From Combretum micranthum (taxonomy: Eukaryota > Streptophyta > Magnoliopsida > Myrtales > Combretaceae), in assembly GCA_024138025.1 (NCBI GenBank), contig JAMXBD010001378.1:62001-126000 (forward strand): a stretch of DNA of 64,000 nt, read 5' to 3'. Under the pieces are notes generated by a model. It did not search any database and was not told where the DNA came from. It was given only the letters and a program-made list of their open reading frames with translations. Below, in pieces: positions 43,801 to 56,900 of the stretch (position 1 is the first letter of the stretch; the number at the start of each line of letters is the position of its first letter). Made by a program: the position numbers and the translations under genes.

Positions 43801-45228
43801 CAAATGACCTTTTATGACCAAGATAAGTTTAGAAATGGATAGAACTTTTCGAATAGGTAGAAATCGGTATATTATATGCGCGATTCCGAGTTAAAATGAC
43901 CAAGTTATGGCCATTTTAAGTTGGAACATTCTTCTATACGAACTTTAACGTTCTTTGACATTGTTTTGTCAAAATTCAAGAAAATCTTCAAGAAAAACTC
44001 ATTATGGGTATTTTCTTTGGTTAGGTAATCCCGAGGAAGGATTCCTTTACCACGAGAACAATTACGATTAAGTGGAGTGTGTGAACGACTCATCCGCTTA
44101 GAGGAATAGACGACAATGGCATTGTGAGTTATTCCCCGTTATTTTTCATACTCTTGATTGTGCTTGTAAAATTAGTTGCACTAGAATTAAGAAAAATCAA
44201 AAGGAAGTGTATGATATATGTTGAAAGAATACTAAGTATATCGAAACTCGATTTGTTGTAATAAAGTTGTATGTGAATTAATATCTTGAAATGTTTGAAA
44301 TTGATTGATCACTTGAAAGAATTTAAACGTAACTACTAGACTTTAACTAAAGAAATTATTCATGCACTTCATATGTTGAGTCACATTGCATTCACTACTA
44401 TACAATTGGTGGGACAAGTGTATAATAGTGGTGGTAGACATAACCGGTATATCATGTAAGTGGCGAGTAGGAGCCGGTAAGAACTACTTAAATTGATGGC
44501 TAGTAGGAGCCTGTAATAAACTACAAGTTTTTGATGGCTAGTAGGAGCCTGTAATAACTACAAGTTTTTGATGGCGTATAGGAGCCGGTAAGATCTATAA
44601 AAGTGATTTTAAAAGTTGTGGCTGTAATTGGCCTGAATACCCAACCCCGAATGAAGGGCGTAAATTCATTCAACATATGATTCCCGGAAAGTCATATGTC
44701 TTGTATGCTCACGTGGTTGTTGCATTTCATATGTTTGAATAATAAACTTGATTGATAATTTTCCTCGAGTATGAATTTTGGGATTTACTCACTAAGCTAG
44801 TTGTAGCTTATACCCCTATAGATTTTGTTGAAACAGGTGTATTCGTGGATTAAATTTGAGGATCATGACATTAAGGAAGTCATGGATGGAAGATTAAGGA
44901 TATGGAATCATACGATGAAGAAATTTTGTAAGGTTCTTTATATGCGCTAACCTATATGATTAGGGACGTATATTTATTTGAAGATAATAGAAGAACATGA
45001 CCTTAAGAATCGAAATGTGATATGCTTATGTTTTATATTAAGTATTCTCTTTGCCTTGTTACTTATTTATAATCGATGTGAATTGCGCTACTCCGATGCG
45101 TCCCCTTGGTTGTGATGTATGCCTTGTACATAATATGAAAGCCTTTGCATGACTAAGGTAGTCATTCCTAGGCTTTAGTATTGTGTACGGCGGACTGCCA
45201 CGTTTAGGGTACCCCTCGGGGCATGACA
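40871..45228 (+). mobile_element. 5' LTR of element 3, LTR family D (4358 bp)
   Basis: From TGTAAACCCCCAAAA to CCTCGGGGCATGACA. It is nearly identical to 53991-58330. It has a TA microsatellite near 42445, the near-invariant box (43886-43925), a minisatellite (44461-44595), the hairpin pair (44649-44698) and the palindrome TAAGCTA-gttg-TAGCTTA (44793-44810). A TATA-like CTATAAATACC at about 42090 followed by a CT-rich leader is a plausible promoter. ORFs at 41785-42233 read through this leader, are low-complexity and are not genes. Confidence 0.95.
44461..44595 (+). repeat. Minisatellite in the family D LTR
   Basis: About four imperfect units of 36-40 bp, each with the core TAGTAGGAGCC followed by GGTAA or TGTAA. 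The same array is at about 57565-57697 in the 3' LTR, and looser copies occur in the family C solo LTR (39950-40030). Confidence 0.85.
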
Positions 45229-45236
45229 GTTTAAGT

Positions 45237-45248
45237 TGGTATCAGAGC
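45237..45248 (+). other. Primer binding site of element 3 (initiator tRNA-Met)
   Basis: TGGTATCAGAGC, 8 nt after the 5' LTR end, complementary to the 3' end of initiator tRNA-Met. Confidence 0.93.
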
Positions 45249-45748
45249 AACAAGGTTTTGGGAATTAAGAAATAGGATATTAGAAGTATAGAGTGGTAAG
45301 ACTTGATCTTATGTCTAAGAATCCTTATGTCTAAGAATAGAACTTTATCTTAGAGAATATTAGAAGAAGGCAGGAAATATTTAATACAAGAATCGGGGGA
45401 TATTTAGTAAGATATGAAATGGAGGAATTACATGAAGAGGATTTACCCTAAGATGTTGACCCAAGATTGAGAAAGGTAGAAATGACATAGAACATAGTAA
45501 AATAATGTGGAGAAAATATGAAGGAGACTTAGAATTTAGATATAGAATAAACATAGTAAGCTTACCTTAGCAAGATCAATAAGTGTTAATGCATAGTAAC
45601 CCTATTCAAGGCCAATTAGGAGCAATTTAAGTATAATGGCTCTTTTGCAAGTAAGACCCTTAGGTAAATAACATTAAGTACCTATGTTAACCTTTAAACA
45701 GATAAACAAAAGGCTATAACGCTTCTCTTTTCCTTAAAAACAAATAAC
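45249..45748 (+). other. Leader of element 3
   Basis: Purine-rich, about 500 nt, no coding signal. It is the same size and position as the leader of element 1 (5548-6051). Confidence 0.5.
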
Positions 45749-46054
45749 TTGTGCGTAAAACTCTTATTAAAGAAAATATCTCATACGACCGCTTCGTTTA
45801 GTTCTAGGAAGCTACCCGAGGAAGTTACACCACAATCAAGCACCCCTCCCGAAGAACAACAAGAACCAGGAGCACTCCTACCACAAGATCTAACCCAAGA
45901 ACTCTTGACCACCATAAGACGTCTAGAAGAGACGATAAGGACTTATATACAACAAGTACCCATAATCTCTGCACCCGCTCCGGTTATAAGACCCCAACTC
46001 GGAGCAAACCCAGCATCGCAAGTGCCTTCCTTCATGACCAATCCAGAACCCTAG
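45749..46054 (+). pseudogene. N-terminal part of the upstream gag-like ORF, element 3
   Basis: A Pro/Gln/Glu-rich frame (PEEQQEPGALLPQDLTQELL) of about 100 residues, with a helix LLTTIRRLEETIRTYIQQV and a proline-rich end. It corresponds to the Gln/Pro-rich first half of 5035-5547 in element 1. The first residues before KLPEEV may be leader translation. It ends at a stop at 46052-46054; the knuckle part follows in another frame at 46111, so the ORF is broken here relative to element 1. Confidence 0.6.
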
Positions 46055-46110
46055 GCTAAGAAGCATAAACAACTCCAACCTCTTAAAGACTTCGTAACCC
46101 CTAAGGTCAG

Positions 46111-46608
46111 ATGCTGGAGTGTAAAGAAAGACATTTCCCCAAAAGATGCCCACAACTGCAGTACAAGTGTTACTTCTGTGGAAACAAGGACCACAAAATC
46201 CTTAATTGTCCTAAGAAGAATGGCACTATCTATTCTGGTCATACAAAGAGAAAACACAGTGCCAACAATTACCCAACAACAATAAGGAAATGCTACGTAT
46301 GCAGTCGTCTCATCTGTAGGACCAAGAATTACCCTACAAATGCCAAGAAAACATGCTACATGTGCAAGGTGTGGTACCTCTATGTACGTGAAGATCTAAA
46401 GACGCAAGGTTTATGGGATGACCCCATCTCAGTCCCCGAAAGAGATGACCCATCCAAGAAAGAATGTGGGACTTCGTCTAGAGATCCTACCACCAAATCT
46501 CACCACAAAGGAAAAGAAAAAGTTACTGATAATGAAGACGAGGGATCAAGTAATCAAGGAAATATCCCTACCCTGGGAAGAGCAATCTGGAGCAGGAATG
46601 GACGCTAA
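46111..46608 (+). pseudogene. Zinc-knuckle part of the upstream gag-like ORF, element 3
   Basis: A 165-residue frame containing remains of knuckle 1 (CKERHFPKRC), an intact knuckle CYFCGNKDHKILNC (CX2CX4HX4C) and further degraded ones (CYVCSRLICRTKNY, CYMCK). The C-terminal half is charged and hydrophilic. It is homologous to the knuckle part of 5035-5547. A one-base shift near 46105 separates it from the N-terminal part. Confidence 0.65.
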
Positions 46609-46935
46609 ACCTTCCGTAAAAGCTTTAATATACCGATAGGAGAAATGCTTTTGTAAAAAGAATTAATCAAAGATGTATATGTTGTTTATGTAATGATTTA
46701 AAATTTTAATTATGTTTTGCATCCTTTCTTTGAACTTTTGTAAAGGAAGTATTTAAGTCTTCCTTCTGTTTCCATGTATTTAATTTTAATGATATGAATT
46801 TCCTTTTTATGATTTCAGTCAATTTTCAAATATTTGTATTCATTTCCGTACTCATTTGCTATTAGCTTATTTCTCGAATGTTTTTCCGAAAAACGTCTAA
46901 GACTTAATAAAGTTCAAGAATCTCACGCTAGCTTA
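46609..46935 (+). other. AT-rich spacer between the gag-like ORFs of element 3
   Basis: No coding signal. It resembles the spacer of element 1 (4629-5034) and ends with GCTTAATAAAACCTGTAGAA. See the finding on two-ORF elements. Confidence 0.5.
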
Positions 46936-46949
46936 ATAAAACCTGTAGA

Positions 46950-48176
46950 ACAAATAGGAGACGTACTCGTGCTCAACGCAACCAAGAAATACCCCCTATA
47001 GAACCTGAGAACCCGGAAGAACCTCAACAACCAAACCAACCGCAAATGGATCAAGCTAACATCGAACAACTTGCCAACCTCATAAGGAATTTTGCACAAC
47101 AGGCTCAGGCTATGCCTACACCAGCACCTGCACAAGAAGCAGCACCAGAAGTTCCAACGCCACCGATTGAAACAGCACTAGCTGAGCCGTCCTTACAAAA
47201 ACCTTATCAGAGCATGTTGCCAGAGTTCATTAAAGTGCAATCGATATTTTGATGGAGCTTTTGAAAACCGGATGAAGCTGATGATTGGTTAGCACAAATA
47301 GAACGATCTTTCAATGCTTTTGAAGTACCACTACACCTTCAACTTACATATGGAACTTTTATGCTGAGGTTCAATGCAAGAATATGGTGGGAATCCAAAA
47401 GTAGAGAGCTACTACCACCAATCACATGGGAGACATTTAGGCATGAATTCTTGGAGAACTTTTTCCCTGGAAGCTTGAGAATCCAATTTAGTGCAAATTT
47501 CCTAAGTATTTCTCAAGGAGGTCGTAGTCTTGAACAATATGAAACAGAGTTCAGTAAGCTGTTACAACATGCCCCGGAATCATATAAGGATAGCGAGGAA
47601 CTAAAAAGACGAGTCTTCTTAGGAGGATTGGATGAAGACCTTCGTATCAAGTTGATAGAATTTGACATCAAAGATTTCCAAGAACTAGTAGAAGGAGCAC
47701 GAATTGTGGATGGTGCTAAGAAAAGGAGGAGGACGGAAGGAAATGTCATAATAATTGAGGAAGAATCTATAAGTGAACCTAGCCTAAGCCTCAAAGTCGA
47801 TGAGCTCGAAACAACGGTCAGCCCGAGTAGAAAGAAGGATAAAAAGAAACCGGATACCCAATGTTGGAAATGCAAAAAGGGACATCAACCAAGACAGTGT
47901 CCCAAGCTTCAACACAAGTGTTACTACTGCGGGAGTTCGAATCACAAAGTCATGAGATGTCCAAAGAAAACTTCTACCACTTGCCTGATTTGTGGAGAAC
48001 CTGGACATATCGCCAAGAAGTGTCCTGAGAAGAAAAATATGGGAGGGAGATACTCAGCAATACCCCCACAAGGAATACGTGTGTACAACCTACAAGGACA
48101 ATGGATTTGCGAGGAAGCCAACCAGGAGATAGAATTCGTTGTCTTAGAAGGAGACGGTAGTCACGAATGCGAATAG
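46950..48176 (+). CDS. Gag polyprotein of element 3 (one frame break)
   Basis: The Pro/Gln-rich N-terminus is at 47046-47252 (MDQANIEQLANLIRNFAQQ). After a short break near 47250-47360 comes the retrotransposon Gag core: WWESKSRELLPPITWETF, FLENFFPGSL, SLEQYETEFSKLLQHAP and RRVFLGGLDEDLRIKL. A basic linker and three zinc knuckles follow (CWKCKKGHQPRQC, CYYCGSSNHKVMRC, CLICGEPGHIAKKC), ending GIRVYNLQGQWICEE. Gag forms the virus-like particle and packages RNA. The frame 47361-48176 (271 residues) is open; the break near 47250 means the copy may not make full Gag. A stop follows directly and no protease is encoded. Confidence 0.85.
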
Positions 48177-48366
48177 ATATCAGGTTACCCTTAGATAATA
48201 AATCTCTTGTTGTACCGTTTGGGCCAAAGAAAGAGCTTGCTAGTAATGATTACAGATTTGTAATTGTCACCTTTCCCCTCGATACAGAAGGAATAAAAAT
48301 ATGATTGTCGAAAATTTTATGTACCAAAGAAAAAGCAAATCAATTTTACCTTGAACACGCCAAAAA
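48177..48366 (+). other. Internal noncoding sequence of element 3 after gag
   Basis: AT-rich, with no protease or polymerase homology. It ends at the target duplication of the nested solo LTR (CAGAG, 48367-48371). Confidence 0.6.
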
Positions 48367-48371
48367 CAGAG

Positions 48372-51300
48372 TGTCACGCCCCGAAGAGCACCCTAAACGT
48401 GGCAGTCCGCCGTACACAATATTAAAGCCTAAGAATGACCACTTCAGTCACGCGAAGGCTTCCATACTATATACAAGGCGTCTAACACATGGAGGAGACT
48501 CATCGGAGTAATGCATTTTATGTTGATACAACTTGAGAACAATGTAAAGGAAATTCAATTCACTATTCTTCAAAAATACAACTCATTAACTTCAATTACA
48601 ATTCATCAAAAGATTCTACTACATAAACTACTACAAGGCAAATAATAAAACCTAGCTAATAACTTCAAACATTCCTATGTCTTGCCGGAATCCTGAAGTC
48701 ATTCTCGACTTCAACCATCTCAGTCCCCACTTAGCATTCTTGAGATAACCTGTTCATTTAAACAACTATTGGGGTATAGCTACACTAGCTTAGTGAGTGA
48801 AAACTTCCAAAATTACATTTATAACACGTCATACAATCAAGTGATTAATCAGACAAGTGATATGCATCAAACTCATGAATTCAACAAACATATGACCTGC
48901 CGGAAATCATATGTGGATGGACTTACGCCCTCCATCCTGGGTTAGCAGATTAACGAATCCTGCGGTACAACCAAGACCGTTTCAGCTTACGGACAACTAT
49001 AAACTATAAAATCGTTTAAGGTACAACGATAAACCAACAAATGCTAATGCTCTATCCCCATTGTGTATGAATGAGTTCAATTTCATCTTCAATTCCGAAT
49101 AATCGATTATACCAATTCTTTTAAGTGATCAGTCAATAATCGCAGACAATCAATTCTAATTCATCTATACAAGCAATAGTTAATCACTCGGCTTCGATTT
49201 CTACATTCCATTTCTCATATTAACAGCAAGCATACATATTCCCATTCGTCCCCATCATGCATATACATTTATCTTTACCAAATATCTAGTGCAACTATTA
49301 TTACAATCACATACAATAAATGAAATCGGAAGTAATACTCACTCGGCCATTGGATCACCAGTCTCTTAGTATAAGTATCCGGTGGTAGGGAAATCGTCGA
49401 TATTGGGGTCACCTAAAAAGGAAGAAATACCCTAATAAGTATTTCATCACTTAACTATCCAAGCTATCTCACACAATCTATCAAATTCGCATTCCTCGTC
49501 CTAAGCGGAATTCCAACTTAAAACGGCATAACTTGGTCATTTTAACTCGGAATCTCATAAATTATATCGATTTATATCACTTCGAAAGATCTATCTATTT
49601 CTAATATTATTTTTTTTGTTTTGAAAACATTTAGTCTCAGAACAGAGGATCAGATCTGATCAGTAACGGTTTCCGATTCCGAAAAATAGTTTGTAAATGT
49701 TTGTAATGTTCCTACATATAATTAGCTATACATGCAATAATGAATGATTTTCTAACATAAGACATGAGATGAGCTTAATGCATGCATGATCTTGATGATT
49801 TTGCTAAAGAAAATTTTATAACTTTTATTTTGCAAGACCATAATGACAACTTACTCATGAAAAATCTAGTTTTCTAACTTTTATCATTTCCATTGTTTTG
49901 GATTTGTTACTTAAAAATATAATTATTTTGTCAAAATTGAGTCTTCATTATATGTATTACTTAATGCTTCATTTCTTCATAAAAATTTTCATTTTACACT
50001 TGGTAAACATGTTTTCAAGTGGGTTTGAGTTCCAAAATCCGAATTGGGTAAAAATTGGTTTTTGAGTGATTCCTTTAAGTATAAATCATTTGATATTTAG
50101 AAAATTAGGGCTCAATCATACATAACCACTAAGGGCTTCATTCTTACACAAAAATTTGCATTTTTCACTTTGCAAATATTTTTAAACAAGCTTTGCACAA
50201 AAATCCGAATTTTGGAAATTTTCATTTCTTGCATAATTCTTATGAGAAAACTTGTTTAATGCTCAAATTTGAAGCTTTACTATATCTATTGTCTAAGGAC
50301 TTCATTAACCATAAAACTTGCAATTTGACTTCAATACTAAGTGATTACTTATGGCATCATCTCAAATTACGAATTGAGACAATTGATCACTAACTCAAAA
50401 TTTTTCATTTTAATTCCATTACTTTTAACACCTTACTCATGCCTATACTCATTTTAACTTGTAAAAATCATTGCTTAATGATATCTATTACTATATACTT
50501 CACTTTTCACATAAAACATGAGTTTGGAGTTGATACATGGGTTCTAAAAATTGGTCTTGGTTGGATCCGAATTTACAAAATTCATTTTTGGACATATCTT
50601 TGATAAAACCTATCTAAACTTATAAAATCCATTCCTTACATATCACATCTAAGAGCCCATCATTTCTGAATAAAACTTTATTTTTGGGTTGGAAAACATG
50701 TTTTTACACTAGCCTTGGCCAAAATCCGAGAAATAGAACTTTGTTTTGAAATTTAATCTTTGAAAATTATCTTTGAACCATATAAAATGAAGTCTTGATG
50801 CTATATATATATTAACCCCATTTTCTTATGTAAAAATTACATTTTGACACTTGAAAAGTAGTTTTTAAATATGGGTCTTGCCAAAATACGTATTTCACAA
50901 TTTTATTTGAGTTCATAACTAAGATCTATACTTAATATGAACATAAACATAAAACAAATGCATGGTAATAAGCTATAAACATCATGGATCCAAACTTCAC
51001 TTATCAAAATCTTTCATTATGGTATCTATACCCTAAGCCCTTCATTTTTAAATGAAAAATAAACATTTTTAAAGTTGAAAAACCACTTTTTCTAAATAGG
51101 GTTCCATTTCATCCGAATTTTCAAATTTGATTTTTTGTTGAAAACAAAATAGATCTTGGGTTTCCTACAACTTTCCTACCATCATCAAGCTATAGCAAGT
51201 TGTTCATGAGCATAAACAAAGATCTAATGCATCTATGAACTCAAAACTTTAGATCTAGTTTTCTAAACTAGTTTTACATGCATGAATCACTAAGATAGAC

Positions 51301-53284
51301 ATGTGAATGCTAGATCTATGCATAAATCATAAGGAATAACAAAAATACAACTTAAATAACAAGATCTATGGCATAAACAAAAATCAAAGCCATAAAAAGT
51401 TAGATCTACAAAATATAATAACTTTAAACAAGAAAATAATTATAATACAAGGTAATAAAAGTGGAGAAGAGAAAGATTTCATTTTTGGCATCATCATCCT
51501 AAGCTTTTAAGCTTATGGAAGTTCATTTGATGCATGAAACCTTCATTATACTTTACCTATATCACCTATGGAGCTTTGGATGAAGATTTGCTTAGAAAAT
51601 CTTTAAAAATGAAGTGTGGAAGCCATGGAAGAAGAAGGGGGCAGCTTTGTTTATTGGAGAAACATGAACAAGAAGAAGAAGAAAAGAGAGGAAATAGAGA
51701 GAGAAAAGGTTAAAGAATGAAAGAGGAAAAGTGAATAAATGAAGGAGTGAGAGAAATGAGTGTTTTAATTGTAATAAATGAGAGAAAAAAAATAAAACAT
51801 GGGCAGCCAAGGAATGCTGCACGTCATTTTTGAAGAGAGGAAGAGAGGGTTTTGTTGAAATTTGACTTGAATTAAATTGTGTAATTAATGTGTAATGTAA
51901 CTTTTTGAAAAAGGATTGAAATATAATTAATTTTAGTCAAAATATGAGTGGATAAAGGACAATGGCAGCCATAAATAGGGTCAAAAATCTGCCATCAATT
52001 GTGGGATAATGTGTAGAAAGATTGAAGTGAAAAGGAAGTGATATGTGTAAGATGTACTTGAAGGTATGGGTTGTAAAAGTACTTTATTAATAAAATTAAT
52101 TAAAATAAAATAAAATTAGAAAATTTATTCAAAATATTTGTAGCAGATTTTTCATAATTAAATTTAAATAATTATTTGAATTATTTTAGTAATTTAACAA
52201 ATATGTTACCGGTATGATCAAAATACGCGAATATGGGCTATAAATAATATTTTTATAACCCGAAAAATTCTAAAAAATTATTTTATGAAAATAAAATATT
52301 TTTAAAATATTTTCAATTATTAAATTAATTTATTTTATTTTTAGTATCGGGTCTTAAACAGAATCTGATCCCGTAAAGACCCGAAACGAACTAAATTTTA
52401 GAAAAACAAAATTTTCTATAACATATAAAATATTTATCTAAAAATATAAGACTTTATAAGAATAATAAAATTTTTAATAAAATAAAAATGAATAGTGCAA
52501 AAGTCTAATCAATTACCGGTAATAATGGAAATACGATAAAAAGGTTATAACTGTAACTTTTATAACCCGAAAAATTATATAACTGATATATTTAGAAATC
52601 TTATGAAATTACGAGTCTAACGGTACTATTGGTATATTTTTGATATCTCGAGCCCCGGGACACGCTTTTCGAAGTCTGTATCCGAACGGGTTCGAAATAG
52701 GTCAAAAATTTACCAATCTGATATTTTTAAACAAACTCATATTACTATGAGCTATTCTACATATTTAGCTACGCCTCGGCCTCTAGGGTTAGGGGCACTA
52801 GGTTGCCGGACTTAGGCTATTGCATTCCGATTAAGGTTTCCGGGTGATTTTTCCGGTTTAGACCTTTGCCAATTTGGAAACTGATATTTATGTTATAACA
52901 TTTTAATTTGAGAAATCTATTTTAAATTTTATTTTTGTAAGTATTTAATATCTCTTAATATTTTCGGAATTCTTGAATCGAGTTTTATTTCCGAAGGTCA
53001 ATCATTATTTACTTTTTAATAGTTTGTTTTTGGGCTTTATATTACCCGATTTTATAAGTTGGAGTTAATTATGGAATTTTTCGTACGTCGTAGTTTTGAA
53101 TTTGAAGACCACTGTGTTCTTATTTTATTTTTTTTAAAGATTTTCATTTTCTCAAGATTAAGAAGTTTATGTATTCGTTCGCGTTTTTGGGCTAGTTGAA
53201 ATTTGGTTTTAATTTGGAGTGATTTCTAGGGTTTATTTTCGAAGTCCATCTTAAAATTATTTATTGAAATTTCCGGGGCTTACA
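48372..53284 (-). mobile_element. Solo LTR, family A, nested in element 3 (4913 bp)
   Basis: On the minus strand it runs from TGTAAGCCCCGGAAA (53284) to GGGGCGTGACA (48372). It is flanked by a perfect duplication, CAGAG (48367-48371 and 53285-53289). It aligns full-length with the element 1 LTR, including the near-invariant box, hairpins (48889-48937) and the repeat ladder. There is no internal region, hence a solo LTR. Because it sits inside element 3, it is younger than element 3. Confidence 0.93.
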
Positions 53285-53289
53285 CAGAG

Positions 53290-53977
53290 TACATCAAAAT
53301 TTTAGCTATTATCGCCTAAAAGCTAGAACTGGTAATGATAAAATCTCAACAAGCAAATTCCAAATTTTTCATCTTGACCTCAAACCTTGTCAAGATGACC
53401 ACATAAAGAATAAAACAACGATACGAAATAAGTATAAACATTGTGTATTTTATATATGCATGTCATATATAAGCTCACATAAGAATGGGAAAGCGGATTC
53501 ACAACCTTCCTTTGTCAAGAGAATGAACCAGTGTCATGTCACAGTGAGTCGTCATCAATTCAAGATTGAGTCAAGTCAAAAGTCGTCCGTCATCTGTTGA
53601 GTTGGTCGAGTTTGAGATTCTTCAAAAAGGTCAAGTAAAGTGAAGGTTGAAAATCGCTAAGACCAAATCTTATTGATTCTATATATGCTATATTGCATAA
53701 AATATTAAACGCACAAGATTAACAAAATTCCAATATTACCGACTAAAAATATATGAGAAATAGAAAATACGAAAGAAGAAATTAAAAAACAACGATAAAC
53801 TTCCAAACCCTTTTGTGGAAGTGGAACCAAGGAAACGACATAATGAAATCATAATACCATTTCAACAAATAGACGTGAGATAAAATTCCAAATATCATAA
53901 AATGTTGATGAATGACGATATACAATTTCTCATCAACCTACGTACGCATAACAAGTTTTGAGGACAAAACTTTCTTT
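53290..53977 (+). other. Element 3 internal 3' noncoding region
   Basis: No ORF; pol is missing. It contains a GTC/GAGTC-rich stretch at about 53520-53660 and then the block shared with element 1 (GTGAAGGTTGAAAATCGCTA near 53640). A GTTTTGAGGACAAAACTT sequence (53955-53972) precedes the PPT, as in other plant gypsy elements. Confidence 0.6.
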
Positions 53978-53990
53978 AAGGTGGGTAGGT
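53978..53990 (+). other. Polypurine tract of element 3
   Basis: AAGGTGGGTAGGT immediately before TGTAAACCCCC. It has one interrupting T compared with the other two elements. Confidence 0.85.
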
Positions 53991-56900
53991 TGTAAACCCC
54001 CAAAATTTTCATAATTCATAGAAAATAATTCTAAAAGTTTAGAATTTAAATCCCAAAAATCGACTCAAGTTAAAACCAAATTCTAAATCAAGACAAGCGC
54101 TAGAAACGAAACAAAAAAAAAAAAAATCGAACCAAGTTAAAATTAATTCCAAATAAATATCAAAAACAAGTTTTCTCAATCTTCAGAAACGAGAACCCTT
54201 GAAACAAAATAGAAAGTCCAACTACCAATTTAATCAATGTTCGTACATTAATTAAATCATCTAACTGTTTCCTAACACGCAAATCAAGACAATATATCCA
54301 AATAACGATCACAGCAAAATCTTAAAACCTTCGATAAAATTTAGAAATCACAAATTTCAAATTCTCACCAAAAGTCAAACTGAGTCAACTCATAAACCTA
54401 GACTCGGTTAAACGATTCGAGAAATAAAAACTATTAAATAATCACAAATAAAATAAAATATAAATTTCGAGCTAAAATTCTAAAACGATCAAGACTCGAA
54501 AATTATACGATCTTACGAATATCTCGACGAAAACGGAAATCAAAACGGAACCCTAAAAGTCAACAAGCCTATAACGAACCTAGTGTTTAAGATCCGGCAA
54601 TCCCGCATTTTCAAACCCTAGAAAACGAAATTAAGTTAATGACCTAGAATAGTTCGTAATAACATAGGATAACATAAAAATATCAGATTCGGGAATTTTC
54701 GAGTGACCTTCGGACCCAAACGGGATCGGTTCTCTAAAAGCGTGTCCCGAGCTCGGAATATTAAAAATATTCGTTTATACCAATAGACTCGTAAAAATAC
54801 AAGGAATCCAAAAATATCAGTTTTAGAATTTTTTGGTAGCTAAAATTACAGATATCGCATTATTACGTGTATTTTTTATTACTACCGGTACTTTAATTGT
54901 CTAGTCTACTATTCAAAGTACTTTTCTACTATTCATTACTATTCACCTATTTCTACTTTTTCTTACACCTATTTCTTACACCTACATACCTATTTTCTTA
55001 CTTTTTTCATTTCCAATACAACTTTAATCACATCAAACTTTACACATTACTTCTTTATTACACAAAATTAATCAAAATTGTACAATTTGATCTTCCCCAT
55101 GCTTGTACCGGCACACTCTCTCTTCCATATCTATTTTATTTTATTTTTCTTTTATTTAATTACCTCTTAATTCCTCCACAAAATTCTATAAATACCACCT
55201 CTCCCCTTCTCATTTCTTCACACCATTCCAAAGCAAAGAAATTATGCCAAAATCCTCTCCAAAAACTCCTCTCTATAATCTTACAAGAACTCTCTTCTTG
55301 TAAAGAGAAAACACTCTTCTTCCACTACTAAAGAAAGTTTCTTTCCAAAGCATCACTACTTACCACTACCAAAAGCCTTCAAGCAATCCTTCTTTTCTTC
55401 TAACCCATTTAGGTAATGAAGAACTCATATTCTATTCTTTTTATGTCAAGTAACCTTATATGGTTTTAATGTTGTTTCTTAGGTTGAAAAACTAAAGAAA
55501 ACCACATTAAGATCATGTTCGGTTCTTGTTCATGGAACTACTTTCATATATATATATATAATATATACTTGTCATTTATTACTTGTTTATATTTTGATCT
55601 TGCTTATATATAAATATACATATGTATATTATATTTATTTAGAGCATATAAGCTCATTTGTTATTTATTATTTCAAGTTATGCAATTTATTTACTTTATG
55701 TTGATATTAAGACTAGTCTTTCTAGTCTTAGACTTGTCCATATCAAGTCAAAACAATCTTTTATTTTCTTTAATCTTTCGGGACTAGTCCATTCTTAGTC
55801 CCGGGATGCCTTGATAAAGCTAAGGCTCCAATACGTGATCGGGATTCCTTGATGAAGCTAAGGTTCCCAATGCTTGATATTTTATTTTCTTGCTCATTAA
55901 TTATTTTTAGTATTTTCTTATGTTCTTATTATTTTATATGCTCATGATACTTGCATTTGCATAATGTTAATGTCTCAACTAGTCTAAAAATAAAATCTTG
56001 TTTTACTAAATGAACCCAAAGCTAAGTTTCCAATTATATGATTTACCACAAAAACATGAAGTTATTATCAACAACCTAGAAATAGAATAATACAAGTTTT
56101 CTCAAGTTTTCTTAAATAACAAAGATAGTTTTACCAAAGAAAACATAGATAAATATTTTCCTTGTATTTTATGGTAATCTAAGAAAAGTAAATCGTTCAT
56201 ATTGAAAGTTTAAGACTTAAATTCTTTTCTAAACTAAGGAACAAACTAGTTTTCAAAGTTAATATAAAAATCAACTCATAAAGAACCCACTTAGGAAAAG
56301 TAATGATTTTTTTTTTTAAAAGAAAGAACTTGTTTTCAAAAGAATATAAATAAAGTAAGGTTAGCAATAATGGATTTTATCAATAAAGATGATTCTTTTC
56401 AAAGAAATGAAAGAATAAGTTTTAGAAAGAAAAAGCTTATATTCATCCTAAATACAAAAATTATAAAAAGGTTTTCATCAACTTAATATACTTTTGATGA
56501 ATTTGAACTTTAATCACTAGAAGGAAAATTTAATACAAGACTAAAGGATTAAGGAAAAATTCAACTTGCTTTGGAAGAAGAAATGAAGAAAATAAAATAA
56601 GATATACTCATTTATAACAACCTAGGAAAAATATAAAGTTTCTTTAAATACTTGAAAGGAAATTTTCAAAACTAAGGTTTAAATGAATTGTTTTATGAAA
56701 TAAACTGTTGAGACACTACCATTAGGATTTTTGCATATAAAGTGAGCTTACCTATATATTCAAAGTGTTTATCAACTATATATTTATACATATATATTGT
56801 TACAAAAAGGATTTTCTTTAAAATGAAGTTGAGTTAGAAAATGGATTTTTGCAAAAGTTTAGGAAATTCGTTTTAAATCTGTACCTGACGTTTTCGGAAC

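Noticed and set aside
43905..44093. Identical 62-residue minus-strand ORF at 43905-44093 and 57006-57194
   Set aside because: It is duplicated only because it lies in an LTR pair, and it overlaps the near-invariant box; no protein family is recognisable.
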